Positions 1 to 9,147 of a DNA stretch of 64,000 nucleotides are shown here, one piece after another. The stretch lies in assembly GCF_001905125.1 (NCBI RefSeq), contig NZ_LWLE01000007.1:1881-65880 (forward strand). Direction: 5' to 3'. The position numbers and the translations under genes were made by a program. Source of the DNA: Streptomyces sp. TSRI0281. GTDB taxonomy: Bacteria; Actinomycetota; Actinomycetes; Streptomycetales; Streptomycetaceae. Position 1 is the first letter of the stretch. Each line of letters opens with the position of its first letter. The notes under the pieces were generated by a model. That model saw only the letters and a list, made by a program, of their open reading frames with translations, made no database searches and was not told the origin of the DNA.

Positions 1-920
1 GGCAAAAGCGACCCCGGCTTCCGCACGAAACTGCAGATCGCCGCCGAACTCGCCCGCACCGCCAAGGCCGCCGGAGTGACCTTCCGGGCGGTGTCCGCCG
101 ACTGCGCCTACGGCGACCAGGACGCCTTCCGCCGAGACCTCTACGCGGCGGGGCTGCCGTTCGTCATGGCCCTCAAGCCGAGCCACGGCACCTGGGTCTA
201 CGGCAAGGACGCCTACACCCCCCTCCATGCCGCCCGCGCCCTGACCTGGACAGACCCTGAACATCCCGGCGACTGGACCCCGGTCGAGCGGACCTTCCGG
301 GACGGGCACACCGAGACGTGGTGGGCCGCCGACGCCCGCCTCGGCTGGTGGGGCCCCGACGGAAACGTCCGCCTGGTCGTGGCCACCACCGACCCGGTCA
401 CCCTGCCCGCGCAGTCCACCTGGTACCTGGCCACCCACCTGCCCCGCCCCGGCAGCCCCCGCGAAGCCGACAGCCCAGAAGCCGCCGCCGACCTGGCAGA
501 GGTCGTGCGGATCTACGGCATCAGGCACTGGATCGAGCAGAGCTACAAGCAAATCAAGGACGAACTCGGCTGGGCCGACTTCCAAGTCCGCTCCGACACC
601 GCGATCCGCCGCCACCAGACCCTGGTCACCTGCGCGTTCTCGTTCTGCTGGGACACCTGGTTCGCTCAACCTCCGAAGCGGAAGCCCGCCGACGGCCACG
701 CCGGTGGGACCGGCTGAGAGGGGGCCCAGACAGACCCCACCAGCCCCACCAAGCCAGCTGGCCGCAGGCAATCCGCGCCGTCCGGGCGTGGCTCGCCCCC
801 TGGACCACCCTCCAGCGATGCTGGCGAGCCTGGACCAACGAACCCCCACCGCCCGAACTCCAAGCACTGCTCAACGCCGTCGGCGCAGGCCACCCACTTG
901 ATCTCTACTGCCCGGTTTAA
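1..920 (+). pseudogene. IS701-like transposase, 3' part, frameshifted and cut by window edge
   Basis: Reading is open from the first base, so the gene begins outside the window. The product resembles the DDE domain of IS701/IS4-group transposases: an A-D-C-A-Y-G-D block near base 105, and IRHWIEQSYKQIKDELGW near 510-565, the usual position of the last catalytic Glu. The frame stops at 715-717, but the C-terminal end typical of the family (SWPQAIRAVRAWLAPWT, ending DLYCPV at 918) continues one frame back to a stop at 918-920. A -1 shift is therefore needed near 700-717. No slippery heptamer is evident there, so this is probably a decayed copy. Its right inverted repeat was not identified. Confidence 0.8.
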
Positions 921-934
921 CAAACCACCGCTAG

Positions 935-2376
935 TAGGGCTTGGTCATGTGCGGTCTGTGACGGCGTGTCTTCTTGATCGGTCGTGTCGTTGACCGTGTG
1001 TGCTGAGTGGGGAGTTGGCTGCGGTCCGGTGTGAGCTGGAGGACTTCGCGGCGGAGATGTTCGAGCCGTTCGCGCGGGCGGATCAGCGTCGGTGGGGCGG
1101 GGTCTATCTGCGGGGCCTGTTGCTGGAGGGCGGGCGCAAGTCGGTGGAGCCGATGGCCACCCGCCTGGGCGAGGACGGGAACCGGCAGGCCCTGGCCCAC
1201 TTCGTGACCTCCAGCCCGTGGGACGCGGCTCATGTGCGGGCCCGGCTGGCCTGGCGCATGCAGCCGGTCATCAAGCCCACCGCGCTGGTCATCGATGACA
1301 CCGGGTTCCTCAAGGACGGGGATGCGTCGGCGTGCGTGACCCGGCAGTACGCCGGCACCGCGGGGAAGGTCACCAACTGCCAGGCCGGGGTTTCGCTGCA
1401 CCTGGCTTCCCACGGCGCCTCGGCGGCAGTGAACTGGCGTCTGTCCCTGCCTGGGAGCCGGGATCCCGCCTCACCGAAGGCCGTTCCGGTCAAGGTGGCC
1501 CGTCGCGACAAGTGCGCCATTCCTGCCCGGGTGGGCCATGTCGAGAAGTGGCAGCTGGCCCTCGACATGATCGACGAGACGCGGTCCTGGGGCATCGAGG
1601 TGCCCCAGGTCATCGCCGACGGCGGCTACGGGGACACCGCCGCGTTCCGGCTCTGCCTGGAAGAACGCGGTCTCCACTACGTGGTGGGCATCTCGACCAC
1701 GACCACCGCGCAACCCGAGGACGCACAGCCCTGCACCCCGCCCCACCCCGGCCGGGGGTGGCGGCCGGTTCCTGCATACCCCGAGTCGGCCCAGAGGGTG
1801 AAGAGCCTGGTCATCGCGGCCGGTAAATCCTCCGCGCGGCCGGTGCAGTGGAGGGAGGGATCACGGCCGGGCAGTGGCCGCAGCGGGCACAAGCGCATGT
1901 ACTCGCGCTTCGTGGCCCTGCGGATCCGGCCCGCCGGACGTGAGGTCCGCAAGGCCACAGCAGGCACCGGGCTTCCGGTCCGCTGGCTGCTGGCCGAATG
2001 GCCCGCCGACCAGGACGAGCCCGTGCAGTTCTGGCTCTCCAACCTGCCCGGGACCACCCCGCTGCCCGTCCTCGTGCGCACCGCGAAGCTCCGCCGGCGC
2101 ATCGAGAACGACTACCGCGAGATGAAACAGGCCCTCGGCCTAGCCCACTTCGAAGGCCGGACCTGGCCAGGCCGGCACCACCACGTCACCCTCGTCTCGG
2201 TCGCCCACGCCTTCTGCACCCTGCAGCGACTGAGCCGATCCCCAAAAGAGACGGCGCCGGCCTGAGCCTCTACCGAGTCGTCCGCGAACTGCAGATACTC
2301 CTCGCGATCTGGACCGGCGCCTGCCCCACCTGTCACCGCAACATGCCAGACCCCGCATCAACATGACCAAGCCCTA
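935..2376 (+). mobile_element. Complete IS701-type insertion sequence
   Basis: The ends are perfect 16-bp inverted repeats: TAGGGCTTGGTCATGT at 935-950 and its complement at 2361-2376. Each is flanked by CTAG (931-934 and 2377-2380). IS701-family elements are known to duplicate a 4-bp YTAR target, so I read CTAG as the target duplication. The element is then about 1.44 kb, the expected size for a one-transposase IS701 element. It sits directly downstream of another, decayed IS701-like gene, so the spot appears to be an insertion hot spot. Confidence 0.85.
1000..2265 (+). CDS. IS701-family DDE transposase (possible frameshifted C-terminus)
   Basis: This 421-residue cut-and-paste transposase starts with GTG. 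Visible blocks are VIDDTGFLKDG (first Asp region, about residue 97), VIADGGYGDTAAFR (second Asp, about residue 204) and RRIENDYREMKQALGLAHFEGR (Glu region, about residue 367), the DDE_5 layout. The frame ends at 2265 in SPKETAPA. The typical family C-terminus (LSLYRVVRELQILLAIWTG, then CPTCH) lies in the -1 frame and ends at 2366, inside the right inverted repeat. The heptamer CCCAAAA at 2241-2247 is in phase for -1 slippage, so the full protein may be made by frameshifting. A simple one-base deletion is the alternative. Confidence 0.88.
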   Translation: MLSGELAAVRCELEDFAAEMFEPFARADQRRWGGVYLRGLLLEGGRKSVEPMATRLGEDGNRQALAHFVTSSPWDAAHVRARLAWRMQPVIKPTALVIDDTGFLKDGDASACVTRQYAGTAGKVTNCQAGVSLHLASHGASAAVNWRLSLPGSRDPASPKAVPVKVARRDKCAIPARVGHVEKWQLALDMIDETRSWGIEVPQVIADGGYGDTAAFRLCLEERGLHYVVGISTTTTAQPEDAQPCTPPHPGRGWRPVPAYPESAQRVKSLVIAAGKSSARPVQWREGSRPGSGRSGHKRMYSRFVALRIRPAGREVRKATAGTGLPVRWLLAEWPADQDEPVQFWLSNLPGTTPLPVLVRTAKLRRRIENDYREMKQALGLAHFEGRTWPGRHHHVTLVSVAHAFCTLQRLSRSPKETAPA

Positions 2377-2526
2377 CTAGATCGACGCCGGGGCTCTCAT
2401 CACCGTGCGTCATGGAGCGCCAGTGCGGTGGCACCATCCCAAGGGCAGACGGCTCCCCTCTGTCTGGAATACTTCGCCGGCCGTTGCGATTGCCTCTCTT
2501 GTACCGATCACAGGAGGGGGACGCTG

Positions 2527-3462
2527 GTGGCCGAGCTGATGCTGTTCCGGCGAGACGCGAACGGGCAGGACGTCGAGTTGCCCGGCTCGACGGTGGCGCT
2601 GGAGGTGGAGCTGCAGCGGCGGGTCGAGGCTGGCCTGGAGCAGATGCTCGGCATCCGGTTCCTGGCGTCGGAGTACCCGACCGGTCCGTGGCACCGGGGC
2701 CGGATCGACACCTTGGGGTTGGACGAGAACGGCAGCCCGGTGGTGATCGAGTACAAGAAGGGCTCCGACAGCGGCGTGCTGTCGCAGGCCGTCTCCTACC
2801 TGTCCTGGTTGGAGTCGGCACACCATGAGGTCGAGGCGCTCGTCCGGAAGGTGTTGGGCGCGGAGGCTGCCGAGTCCATCGACTGGCATCACCCGCGGAT
2901 GGTCTGCATCGCGGCCAGTTTCTCCCGTCACGACCGAGTGGCCGTGCAGCGGCTGCCCGAGCGGATCGATCTGGTGCGCTATCGCATCTTCGAGGGGGGC
3001 CTGCTGAGTTTGCTGCTCGTGGACTCCTCGCCCGGTTCGCCGAGCGCTGCTTCGTCTCGGCGGAACAGGGAGCGGGAGACAGCGGCCGACAGCGTGCCGG
3101 CGGCTCCGGTGGTTCCCGCATCGGCCGGGCCTAACCTCGTCCCGGACTGCCTTCGAGACCTGTACGCGGAGCTGGAGGACGCTCTCACGGCGTGGGGGGA
3201 GGTCGAGGTGGCGCCCCTTCGGCACTACATCGCCTACCGGCGGCTGGTGAACGTGGCGTCGGTGATCTTCCGTCCGAAGCACGAAGCGATCTTGGTCTAC
3301 CTCAGACTCGACCCAAGCGCCGTCATGCTGGAGGAAAGCTTCACCCGGGACATGCGCGGCATCGGCCACCTCGGGACCGGTGACCTGGAGGTACGCATCT
3401 CCTCGGCGGCTGACTTGGAGAGGGCGGGCCCGCTGCTCCGGCAGGCATTCGAAACGGCCTGA
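2527..3462 (+). CDS. RecB-like nuclease with C-terminal DUF5655 domain
   Basis: A GTG start is chosen because AGGAGG lies about 10 bases upstream; the longer frame to 2428 has no such support. The 311-residue product has an N-terminal nuclease-like fold with RIDTLGLDENGSPVVIEYKKG (about residues 58-78), which matches the D...ExK signature of RecB/DUF91-type nucleases. A roughly 100-residue C-terminal DUF5655 domain contains YIAYRRLVNVASVIFRPKHE and a D-M-R-G-I-G-H-L-G-T-G segment. Proteins of this architecture are small DNA-binding or cleaving enzymes often found in accessory DNA. The substrate is unknown. It stands alone between the IS and a convergent gene. Confidence 0.72.
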   Translation: MAELMLFRRDANGQDVELPGSTVALEVELQRRVEAGLEQMLGIRFLASEYPTGPWHRGRIDTLGLDENGSPVVIEYKKGSDSGVLSQAVSYLSWLESAHHEVEALVRKVLGAEAAESIDWHHPRMVCIAASFSRHDRVAVQRLPERIDLVRYRIFEGGLLSLLLVDSSPGSPSAASSRRNRERETAADSVPAAPVVPASAGPNLVPDCLRDLYAELEDALTAWGEVEVAPLRHYIAYRRLVNVASVIFRPKHEAILVYLRLDPSAVMLEESFTRDMRGIGHLGTGDLEVRISSAADLERAGPLLRQAFETA

Positions 3463-3564
3463 CGCATTACTGGCTGTGCCAGGCTCCAATGGAGTCGTCC
3501 CGCCGAAGCTGAGCGATGCCGCCTCGCTGGTCTGTGGTGAACGCCATGTTCCGGAGCGGTGCAT

Positions 3565-4587
3565 CTACGCCGCGTTGGGGTCACAGAGGCCAGCGAGGAC
3601 GCTTGGAGACAGACTTGCCGTGAATCCCGATCCGGGAAGGCGGCGGAGGATCGCCTGCCAGAGTTCTGGCTTCAGTCTGGAGCCAGGCTGCTCTGATGAG
3701 GTCCGGAGATCGAGGATGGCCGTCTTGCCGTGGTCTCCGAGCACGAACTGCTGGTCCCTGCCGCAGCATTCATCGGTATCGCTACGAAACCGCTTGAGGT
3801 AGAGGGGAAGTCCGAACGCGGGGTGGGCAAGTGCAGCGACAATGTTGTGCGGCCCTGGCCATTGCCCACGAACGTGAGAGGAACGCAGGACCAGCCGTGC
3901 GGTGTCACCGCCGCCGTGGTAGCCGTCGACGAAGAAGGTGTTGGACACCATGTGCAGGAGGCCGGCTCGGCGTAGCAGCCCACTGCCCAGCCACCCACCG
4001 CGCCTCTGCACCTGCGTGAAATCATCGTTCACGTCCTCCCAACTGGCATGATGTGCGCGCTCCGCGTCAGTCCACACCCTCGGTGATGACTGCCAGCACA
4101 GGAGTGTGGGATTCGGGTCGATCCACTTGTCGAGCATCCCTGCGACAGCGTTGCGCCAGAGAGTCGCTGGCAAGCCAGTCAGGCGCAGCCGGGTGGGCGT
4201 GCCGAGTACGCGCAATTCAACTGCCGTTCGGTCACGTTGTGTGATGCGCAGGCCAGGCACGCCGTGGACCTCGTGGTCTGAGACGTACGTGGGCAGCAGG
4301 TTGAAGAGGATCTCGGATGCCAGCTCTTCGCTCTCCACGCGAAGGGCGATGCCCTCCGGCTCCGGGTACACCGCAGCAATGCCGAGGGGGTAGCGGGTGT
4401 AGCAGTTTCGCGATTCCAGGAGGCTGACGAGCACACGTGCCTCCAGATACTGCTGATCACCCGAAGCGGCTGCGGGGATGGGCGGCACTTCAGGCTCAAG
4501 CAGGTCGATCGCGCGGCGGGCTTGTTGGAGGCTCTCGCCTGTGTAGCGGCAGCGGAGCAAGGAGATGTCTCGTCGCATCGTGCTCAT
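3565..4587 (-). CDS. Unknown protein, paralogue of the gene at 5011-6093
   Basis: This 340-residue protein belongs to no family I can name. The start is an ATG with AGGAGA ahead of it. The N-terminus (RCRYTGESLQQARRAIDLL, then IPAAASGDQQYLEARVLVSLL, YTRYPL) aligns clearly with the protein encoded at 5011-6093 ([43 protein letters not shown]). The middle regions also correspond (PGLRIT versus SGLRVT, GSGLLRRAGLLHM versus [11 protein letters not shown]). The two are transcribed divergently. No catalytic motif or membrane segment is apparent. Divergent paralogous partners next to a nuclease and a DNA methyltransferase could be a defence or regulatory module, but that is speculation. Confidence 0.7.
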   Translation of the reverse strand: MSTMRRDISLLRCRYTGESLQQARRAIDLLEPEVPPIPAAASGDQQYLEARVLVSLLESRNCYTRYPLGIAAVYPEPEGIALRVESEELASEILFNLLPTYVSDHEVHGVPGLRITQRDRTAVELRVLGTPTRLRLTGLPATLWRNAVAGMLDKWIDPNPTLLCWQSSPRVWTDAERAHHASWEDVNDDFTQVQRRGGWLGSGLLRRAGLLHMVSNTFFVDGYHGGGDTARLVLRSSHVRGQWPGPHNIVAALAHPAFGLPLYLKRFRSDTDECCGRDQQFVLGDHGKTAILDLRTSSEQPGSRLKPELWQAILRRLPGSGFTASLSPSVLAGLCDPNAA

Positions 4588-4746
4588 GGGTCTCTCCTGA
4601 ACGCCTCGGCCCAGGACGTGCGGAAGTCGAGATCCGGATGGATGCGTGGAAGGCGTCTAGAGACCGGTTCACCCGAGCCTGGAGACACAGGGCCGATACG
4701 TCTCCGGGGAGCGGTGGTCAGCCGCACTGGAAAGTTAGCAGGACTC

Positions 4747-4995
4747 ATGCCCGACTTTTACACCTTTGGCGAATTCAGGCGCGTCGTTCATCCAGACGGT
4801 CGCCGGTACTTGCCATATCCGCAACAGGCCGACTACGTTCTGGACCGGGTTGAGGGACCCCTCGTCGTGCGCCTCCGGATCGATCGCGCAGCGTGTCGAA
4901 AGCCCCAGGTGCCCTCTCTGTACTGCTGCACCTCGTACGACCATCGTTCTCGCAAGCAGTGGCTCATTCCGCGCTGGGGATCCGGCAGCGCATGA
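4747..4995 (+). CDS. Small hypothetical protein
   Basis: This is an 82-residue frame beginning MPDFYTFGEFRRVVHPDGRR. Third positions are mostly G or C, and the stop lies 15 bases before the GTG of the next gene, so the two could form one operon. The peptide is aromatic and basic and has two adjacent Cys (YCCTSYD). No family is recognised. The region between 4588 and 4746 must hold the divergent promoters of this gene pair, but I see no clear -35/-10 pair. Confidence 0.4.
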   Translation: MPDFYTFGEFRRVVHPDGRRYLPYPQQADYVLDRVEGPLVVRLRIDRAACRKPQVPSLYCCTSYDHRSRKQWLIPRWGSGSA

Positions 4996-5010
4996 CGGAA
5001 GAAAGCTGCC

Positions 5011-6093
5011 GTGCCAAAAAACGAATTGATCGACTTGTGCCGCCGTTACACCGGGGAGACGTGGTCCGGCGCAAAGGAGCGCTTCGAGCGGTTGCCGGAG
5101 GGAAGCCCGCTCATCCCTGCCGCCCGAGGCGAGCAGGCGTTCCTTGAAAGCCAGGTGCTTCGGGCCTTGCTGGAGCACCCCACCACGTACACCACCCACC
5201 CCCTGCGCATTCTGCGCGTCATCCCCGACGAGCGTCGTCCTGTCATCCGCTTCGCGGCCGACTCCGACCCCGATGGACTGGCCGACCTGATCGCCTGGGG
5301 GCTCTTCTCGTCCGGAGGCAAGCACAACCTGGGTGGGATCAGCGGTCTACGTGTGACCGAAGCCGGCCATGACAGGCTCGATGTAGGGCTTCATGGAACC
5401 GATGCACGCCTTCGGCTTGAGGGCGTACCAGATCGAGCCTGGGTACGGGCCGAGAAGATTCGGTACCTGACCGCGGCCGAGCACGGCGAGCAGTCGCCGT
5501 GCAGGCACCGTGGTCTGACGCCGGGCGAGCGGGCCTTCGCATACGACCACGGATGGTTCACGCAGAGGTGGCGGGAGACAGCAGCTTTCGGCAGCGCCCT
5601 GCTGCGTCGCCTGCTGATCTTCCGTTCGGGAGCCGACTGGCTCGACATGGCCGGCTTCATCAAGCACACCAACACCTACGGGTTTCGGCTGACCTTCGCA
5701 GGAGCGCGCTGGACGGACCACGATGTGCTCGTCAAGCACCTCACCGACCCGCTCTGCGGAATCGCACTCAAGGAGGATATGCGCACCTGCTCTTGTGCCT
5801 ATGGAGGGAAGGGCTGTCGCCTCTGGTTCGACGGGCCCGAACGCGCACCCGGGCGGCTCGACTTGCAGATGGTTGAGGCCGGTCCGGACTGTGAGGTCGC
5901 CGAGTACAACCAGGCACTCGCCTTCACCGGTAGTCCGAGCAGCCAGATCACACGGGTGACGGGCAATCCACCGGGCATGACCGCAGACTGTGCCCCGACC
6001 TGCCACCGCCTTCACGACACAGTCGGATACCTGCAGCGGGTGGCCGAGGGACGTATGAAGGAGCTTGATCGCCGTCAGCGGAGGGCCCATTGA
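5011..6093 (+). CDS. Unknown protein, paralogue of the gene at 3565-4587
   Basis: This 360-residue protein starts with GTG preceded by GGAAG. It shares the N-terminal 'YTGE...IPAA' region and central segments with the leftward gene at 3565-4587. A distinctive cysteine patch, [17 protein letters not shown] (about residues 254-270), has an equivalent ECCGRDQQF segment in the paralogue; this may bind a metal. The protein ends at 6093 just before a strong bidirectional terminator. Function is unknown. Neighbours suggest accessory or defence DNA rather than the conjugation operon. Confidence 0.72.
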   Translation: MPKNELIDLCRRYTGETWSGAKERFERLPEGSPLIPAARGEQAFLESQVLRALLEHPTTYTTHPLRILRVIPDERRPVIRFAADSDPDGLADLIAWGLFSSGGKHNLGGISGLRVTEAGHDRLDVGLHGTDARLRLEGVPDRAWVRAEKIRYLTAAEHGEQSPCRHRGLTPGERAFAYDHGWFTQRWRETAAFGSALLRRLLIFRSGADWLDMAGFIKHTNTYGFRLTFAGARWTDHDVLVKHLTDPLCGIALKEDMRTCSCAYGGKGCRLWFDGPERAPGRLDLQMVEAGPDCEVAEYNQALAFTGSPSSQITRVTGNPPGMTADCAPTCHRLHDTVGYLQRVAEGRMKELDRRQRRAH

Positions 6094-6197
6094 CGAGACG
6101 CCGCCAATCAGTCACGTGCCTCGGCCTTCTGCATGCAGCGTCTCCTCACCGGAGTCCCTGAGTCGCTTCTAGCACCTGCGCGGCGTAAGTACGCTGA

Positions 6198-6240
6198 TGG
6201 GCGGCCGGAGCATCACTGGGTTCGATGCTCCGGCCGCCCA
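6198..6240. terminator. Bidirectional hairpin terminator
   Basis: A perfect 17-bp stem (6198-6214 with 6224-6240, loop of 9) lies between two convergent genes. There is no long T run, as is usual in Streptomyces. It can serve both strands. Confidence 0.8.
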
Positions 6241-6280
6241 ACGGCATGTGGACTGCCGGGTCGGTCTGCTGGTCTCATGC

Positions 6281-7027
6281 TCACTGCTCTGGTCCTGCCA
6301 GGACGAAGTCGTCCTGAGTCAGCTCTGCCCGGAGCCTTCGCTCAGCGACCGCGGCGTAGTGCGCCGACAGCTCGACCCCCACGAACCGCCGGCCCTCGCG
6401 AAGAGCCGCGACGCCCGTCGAGCCGCTGCCCGTGAACGGGTCGAGGACGGTGCCGCCTTTGGGGCAGATCTGTACGAGTTGCTGCATGATCTCGACCGGC
6501 TTCTGGGTGATGTGGACCCGGTCCTTGCGCGGCTGGGAGGCGATGAAGTGGCCGGGCAGGTACAGGTCCCGGTCCTTCGCCAGACTGCCCTTGACGCCCC
6601 AGGTGATGAACTCGGCCGACTGTTTGAACCCGCCCTTGCGAGGCCGGCTGGCGGGCTTGATCCACGGAATCGTGCCGCTCCAGGTCCAGCCCGCCATCTG
6701 TAGGGCGTCGGACGTGGTCGGCTCCTGGCGCCAGTCCGAGAAGACGACAGCGACCGAGTGCTCGGTGGAGGCCCGGTACGCCTCGGTGAGCAGGGCGGTC
6801 AGCCAGCTTCGATAGCTCCTCTGGTCGCGGTTCTCTCCGGGGAAGTTCTGCAGATCGTGCGCACTGTTGCTGGTGACGTACTTGGCTCGCGCGGTTCGGC
6901 CGGTGCGGTCCGAGCTGGTACGTCCGCCGGAGTTGTACGGCGGGTCGGTGATGACGGCGTTGACGCTCTCGTCCGGGAGGGCCTTCAGCACGGTGAGGGC
7001 GTCGCCTCGATGCAGCGTGTAGCTCAT
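6281..7027 (-). CDS. Site-specific DNA methyltransferase (beta-type N4/N6)
   Basis: This 248-residue methyltransferase transfers a methyl group from S-adenosylmethionine to an amino group of adenine or cytosine in DNA. The catalytic motif IV, ITDPPYNSGG, is near residue 26. The SAM-binding motif FTGSGSTGVAALREGRRFVGVE is near residues 198-219. The order IV before I makes it the beta class. No matching restriction gene is adjacent, so it looks like an orphan enzyme of the kind carried by plasmids and phages to evade host restriction. It ends close to the terminator at 6198-6240. Confidence 0.9.
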   Translation of the reverse strand: MSYTLHRGDALTVLKALPDESVNAVITDPPYNSGGRTSSDRTGRTARAKYVTSNSAHDLQNFPGENRDQRSYRSWLTALLTEAYRASTEHSVAVVFSDWRQEPTTSDALQMAGWTWSGTIPWIKPASRPRKGGFKQSAEFITWGVKGSLAKDRDLYLPGHFIASQPRKDRVHITQKPVEIMQQLVQICPKGGTVLDPFTGSGSTGVAALREGRRFVGVELSAHYAAVAERRLRAELTQDDFVLAGPEQ

Positions 7028-7124
7028 ATGCGGGGCTTCTTTCAGGGCACGGCGGGACTGGACCCACGCCAGGCGGCGCTCAACAGCATTCGTTTCGAGC
7101 GAGGTTGCGCCGGAGGTTAGCCGC

Positions 7125-7200
7125 GAATTCCGGCCGCACCTAAGGAACCGTTTCGTGGTCCGGGGCCGGGTCCGGGAGCCGTTTGGTGCGGCCGGAATCC
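7125..7200. promoter_or_regulatory. Inverted repeat in control region before the conjugation operon
   Basis: The intergenic stretch 7028-7523 has no convincing gene. It carries an inverted repeat: the complement of GGTGCGGCCGGAAT at 7127-7140 and the direct copy at 7185-7198. The right arm, read TTTGGTGCGGCCGGAATCC, resembles the motif found on the opposite strand at 28607 and 19350. This suggests a shared operator or promoter element. No confident -35/-10 pair is seen. Confidence 0.4.
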
Positions 7201-7523
7201 CGGTCTACTGTCTCGCCATGTCACCGGAACGGAGCCTCGCTCCACCCCCGTTGACCTGTGATTATCCGTGTTGTCTCGACCGAAAGAGCAGCGCGGCAGG
7301 CCCGTTGGCCCCTCGTTCCCCAAGCCGTGGAGGAGACCCGGTGTCCCGCCTGAGATTACGAGCGCGGCCGGCTGCCGCGCGTGACCCGAGACCGGCGTCC
7401 GGGAGCTATCAACTCCTCTGACCCGGGCCCGCCCTGAGAGGCGGATTCACATCGGCGCGGTGCCGACGGCTTTGCACGAGAAGTCGGCACCGCGCCTCCT
7501 ACGAACCACGAGGAGCCGCTGCG

Positions 7524-7610
7524 ATGCAGCATGCCCTGACACCCCCGCGCCCCGACCCAACACCGCTGTCCGGTTGGCACCGCCGCCTCGGTGAACTGCG
7601 GCGGCGATGA
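7524..7610 (+). CDS. 28-residue coupled leader ORF before the NlpC/P60 gene
   Basis: A short frame begins MQHALTPPRPDP and ends GELRRR. It has a GAGGAG ribosome site 8 bases before its ATG, and its TGA overlaps the ATG of the next gene (ATGA). The downstream gene has no ribosome site of its own, so translation is probably coupled through this leader. It is too short for standard gene finding. The peptide itself may have no function. Confidence 0.5.
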   Translation: MQHALTPPRPDPTPLSGWHRRLGELRRR

Positions 7611-8752
7611 AGAAGACCACCGGAGCCGTCGTCGGTCTCTTCGCGTCCGGTCCGCTGCTGCTGGCCGTGCCGGTCCTCGCCATCAGTGCCGGGACCGCTT
7701 CGGCCTCCTGCTCGACCGGCGGTGCACAGGCTGTGGATACTTCAGCCGTTGCCTCTCAGGTGAAGGCGATCCTGGATGGCGGCGCCAAGGGGACGGTGTC
7801 CGTGCCGGGACTGGACGCTGCGGCCGAGCAAGTGCCCTACGCCAAGACGATTCAGGCAACCGGCGTCGCGATGAACATCCCGGCCCGGGGGCAGATCGTG
7901 GCCCTGGCGACAGCCCTGCAGGAGAGCGGCCTGCGGAATCTGACCTACGGCGACCGTGACTCGCTGGGCCTGTTCCAGCAGCGTCCGTCACAGGGATGGG
8001 GCACGGCGAACGAGATCCTCAATCCGGTGCACTCCTCGACCAAGTTCTACGAGGGGCTGAAGAAGGTCTCGGGCTGGCAGTCCCTGTCTGTCACCCAGGC
8101 CGCCCAGGCGGTGCAGAGGTCAGGCTTCCCGGAGGCTTACGCCAAGTGGGAGCCGCTGGCCACCGCCTTGCAGCAGGCCATCGAGCCCCTGCTGTCGAAG
8201 ACCGGCGGCGCGTCACCGAGCCCCTCCCCGTCCGGCATGGCTGGCACCGACAGCCCCCCTCCCACTACCGCGGGAGGTTGCACGACCGGCGGGGACGGAA
8301 CCGACTTCGGAACCATCCCGCCCGGCGCGGTGCCGGCCGGATACAAGATCCCCGCCGATGCTCCGCCGAAGGTCCAGACGGCGATTCGATGGGCACTCGG
8401 CCAGCTCGATACGCCGTACCAGTGGGGCGGGAGCTGCACCGACTCCCACGGGGACGACCCCATGGGCCGCTGCGACTGTTCCTCCCTGATGCAGCAGGCT
8501 TACAAGGCCGCCGGGGTCTCCCTGACGCGGACGACGTACACGCAGGTCAAGGAGGGCAAGCCTGTATCGGTCGGCGCTCTCCAGCCGGGCGACCTTGTCT
8601 TCACCCAGGGGACGGCCGAAGTCCCTGAGCACGTCGGCATGTTCATCGGTCAGGGTCTGATCATCAACGCCCCGCGCACTGGTGACGTGGTTCGTATCGC
8701 GACTCTCGCGTCCTGGAAATCGCAGTTTCTCGCGGCCCGCCGAGTCGTCTGA
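7607..8752 (+). CDS. Secreted NlpC/P60 peptidoglycan hydrolase of the conjugation system
   Basis: This 381-residue wall hydrolase is probably the VirB1-like enzyme that opens peptidoglycan for the transfer apparatus. A signal peptide covers about residues 1-33 (KK start, hydrophobic core, ISAGTASA). Residues about 75-200 form a helical domain with ALQESGLRN and SLGLFQQRPSQGWG, as in actinobacterial lytic-enzyme leader domains. A Ser/Pro/Thr-rich linker follows, then the NlpC/P60 domain with Cys in GRCDCSSLMQQAY, His in PEHVGMFIG, and INAP where the third catalytic residue sits (Asn instead of the common His). It opens the rightward transfer operon and is followed by membrane components. Confidence 0.9.
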   Translation: MKKTTGAVVGLFASGPLLLAVPVLAISAGTASASCSTGGAQAVDTSAVASQVKAILDGGAKGTVSVPGLDAAAEQVPYAKTIQATGVAMNIPARGQIVALATALQESGLRNLTYGDRDSLGLFQQRPSQGWGTANEILNPVHSSTKFYEGLKKVSGWQSLSVTQAAQAVQRSGFPEAYAKWEPLATALQQAIEPLLSKTGGASPSPSPSGMAGTDSPPPTTAGGCTTGGDGTDFGTIPPGAVPAGYKIPADAPPKVQTAIRWALGQLDTPYQWGGSCTDSHGDDPMGRCDCSSLMQQAYKAAGVSLTRTTYTQVKEGKPVSVGALQPGDLVFTQGTAEVPEHVGMFIGQGLIINAPRTGDVVRIATLASWKSQFLAARRVV

Positions 8753-8838
8753 CCGGCGCTTCCACCTCCCCCACTTCTCGCACCGCCGCTCCGCCCTCTC
8801 GGGCTTTGGCGTGCGATAAATCGAACTGGAGTTCTTAA

Positions 8839-9147
8839 ATGTATCTCGCCGACAAGGTCGTCCAGCTCGCCTACGATCCCGGGATCAAGCCGAACGAGGG
8901 CGGGTTGCCGGGCCTGTCCGTCCTCAAGCAGGTGATGGGCTCGATCAACCTGTTCGGGATCATCGCGGTGGTCGGCGCGCTCGCCGTCAGCGCGGGCGTG
9001 TGGGCCTGGGGGCACCACTCCGGCGGCCATCAGGCCGAGGCCAGCGGTAAGAAGGGTGTGCTGGTCAGCGCTGGCGCGGCTCTCCTGTTGGGTGCCGCGA
9101 ACGGCGTGGTCGCGTTCTTCAGCACGCTGGGGACGCAGGTCCACTGA
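8839..9147 (+). CDS. Small two-helix membrane protein, pilin/VirB2-like (DUF6112 type)
   Basis: This 102-residue protein has two hydrophobic stretches, about residues 39-56 (LFGIIAVVGALAVSAGVW) and 74-96 (VLVSAGAALLLGAANGVVAFF), separated by a Gly/His-rich loop. Size and topology match the small membrane subunits found after the lytic enzyme in actinobacterial type IV transfer operons, which are comparable to TrbC/VirB2. The assignment to DUF6112 is from memory of the family. The stop overlaps the next start by one base, so the genes are coupled. Confidence 0.72.
   Translation: MYLADKVVQLAYDPGIKPNEGGLPGLSVLKQVMGSINLFGIIAVVGALAVSAGVWAWGHHSGGHQAEASGKKGVLVSAGAALLLGAANGVVAFFSTLGTQVH

Noticed and set aside
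2410..3564. 384-residue reverse-strand ORF
   Set aside because: Shadow of the nuclease gene; repetitive R/Q/P-rich composition and no family resemblance.
5347..6090. Long reverse-strand ORF opposite the gene at 5011-6093
   Set aside because: High-GC antisense shadow; the plus frame has a ribosome site and a paralogue.
6219..6240. T-arm-like 'GGTTCGATGC' followed by CCA, suggesting a tRNA end
   Set aside because: It is wholly contained in the perfect 17-bp terminator hairpin and there is no acceptor or anticodon arm.
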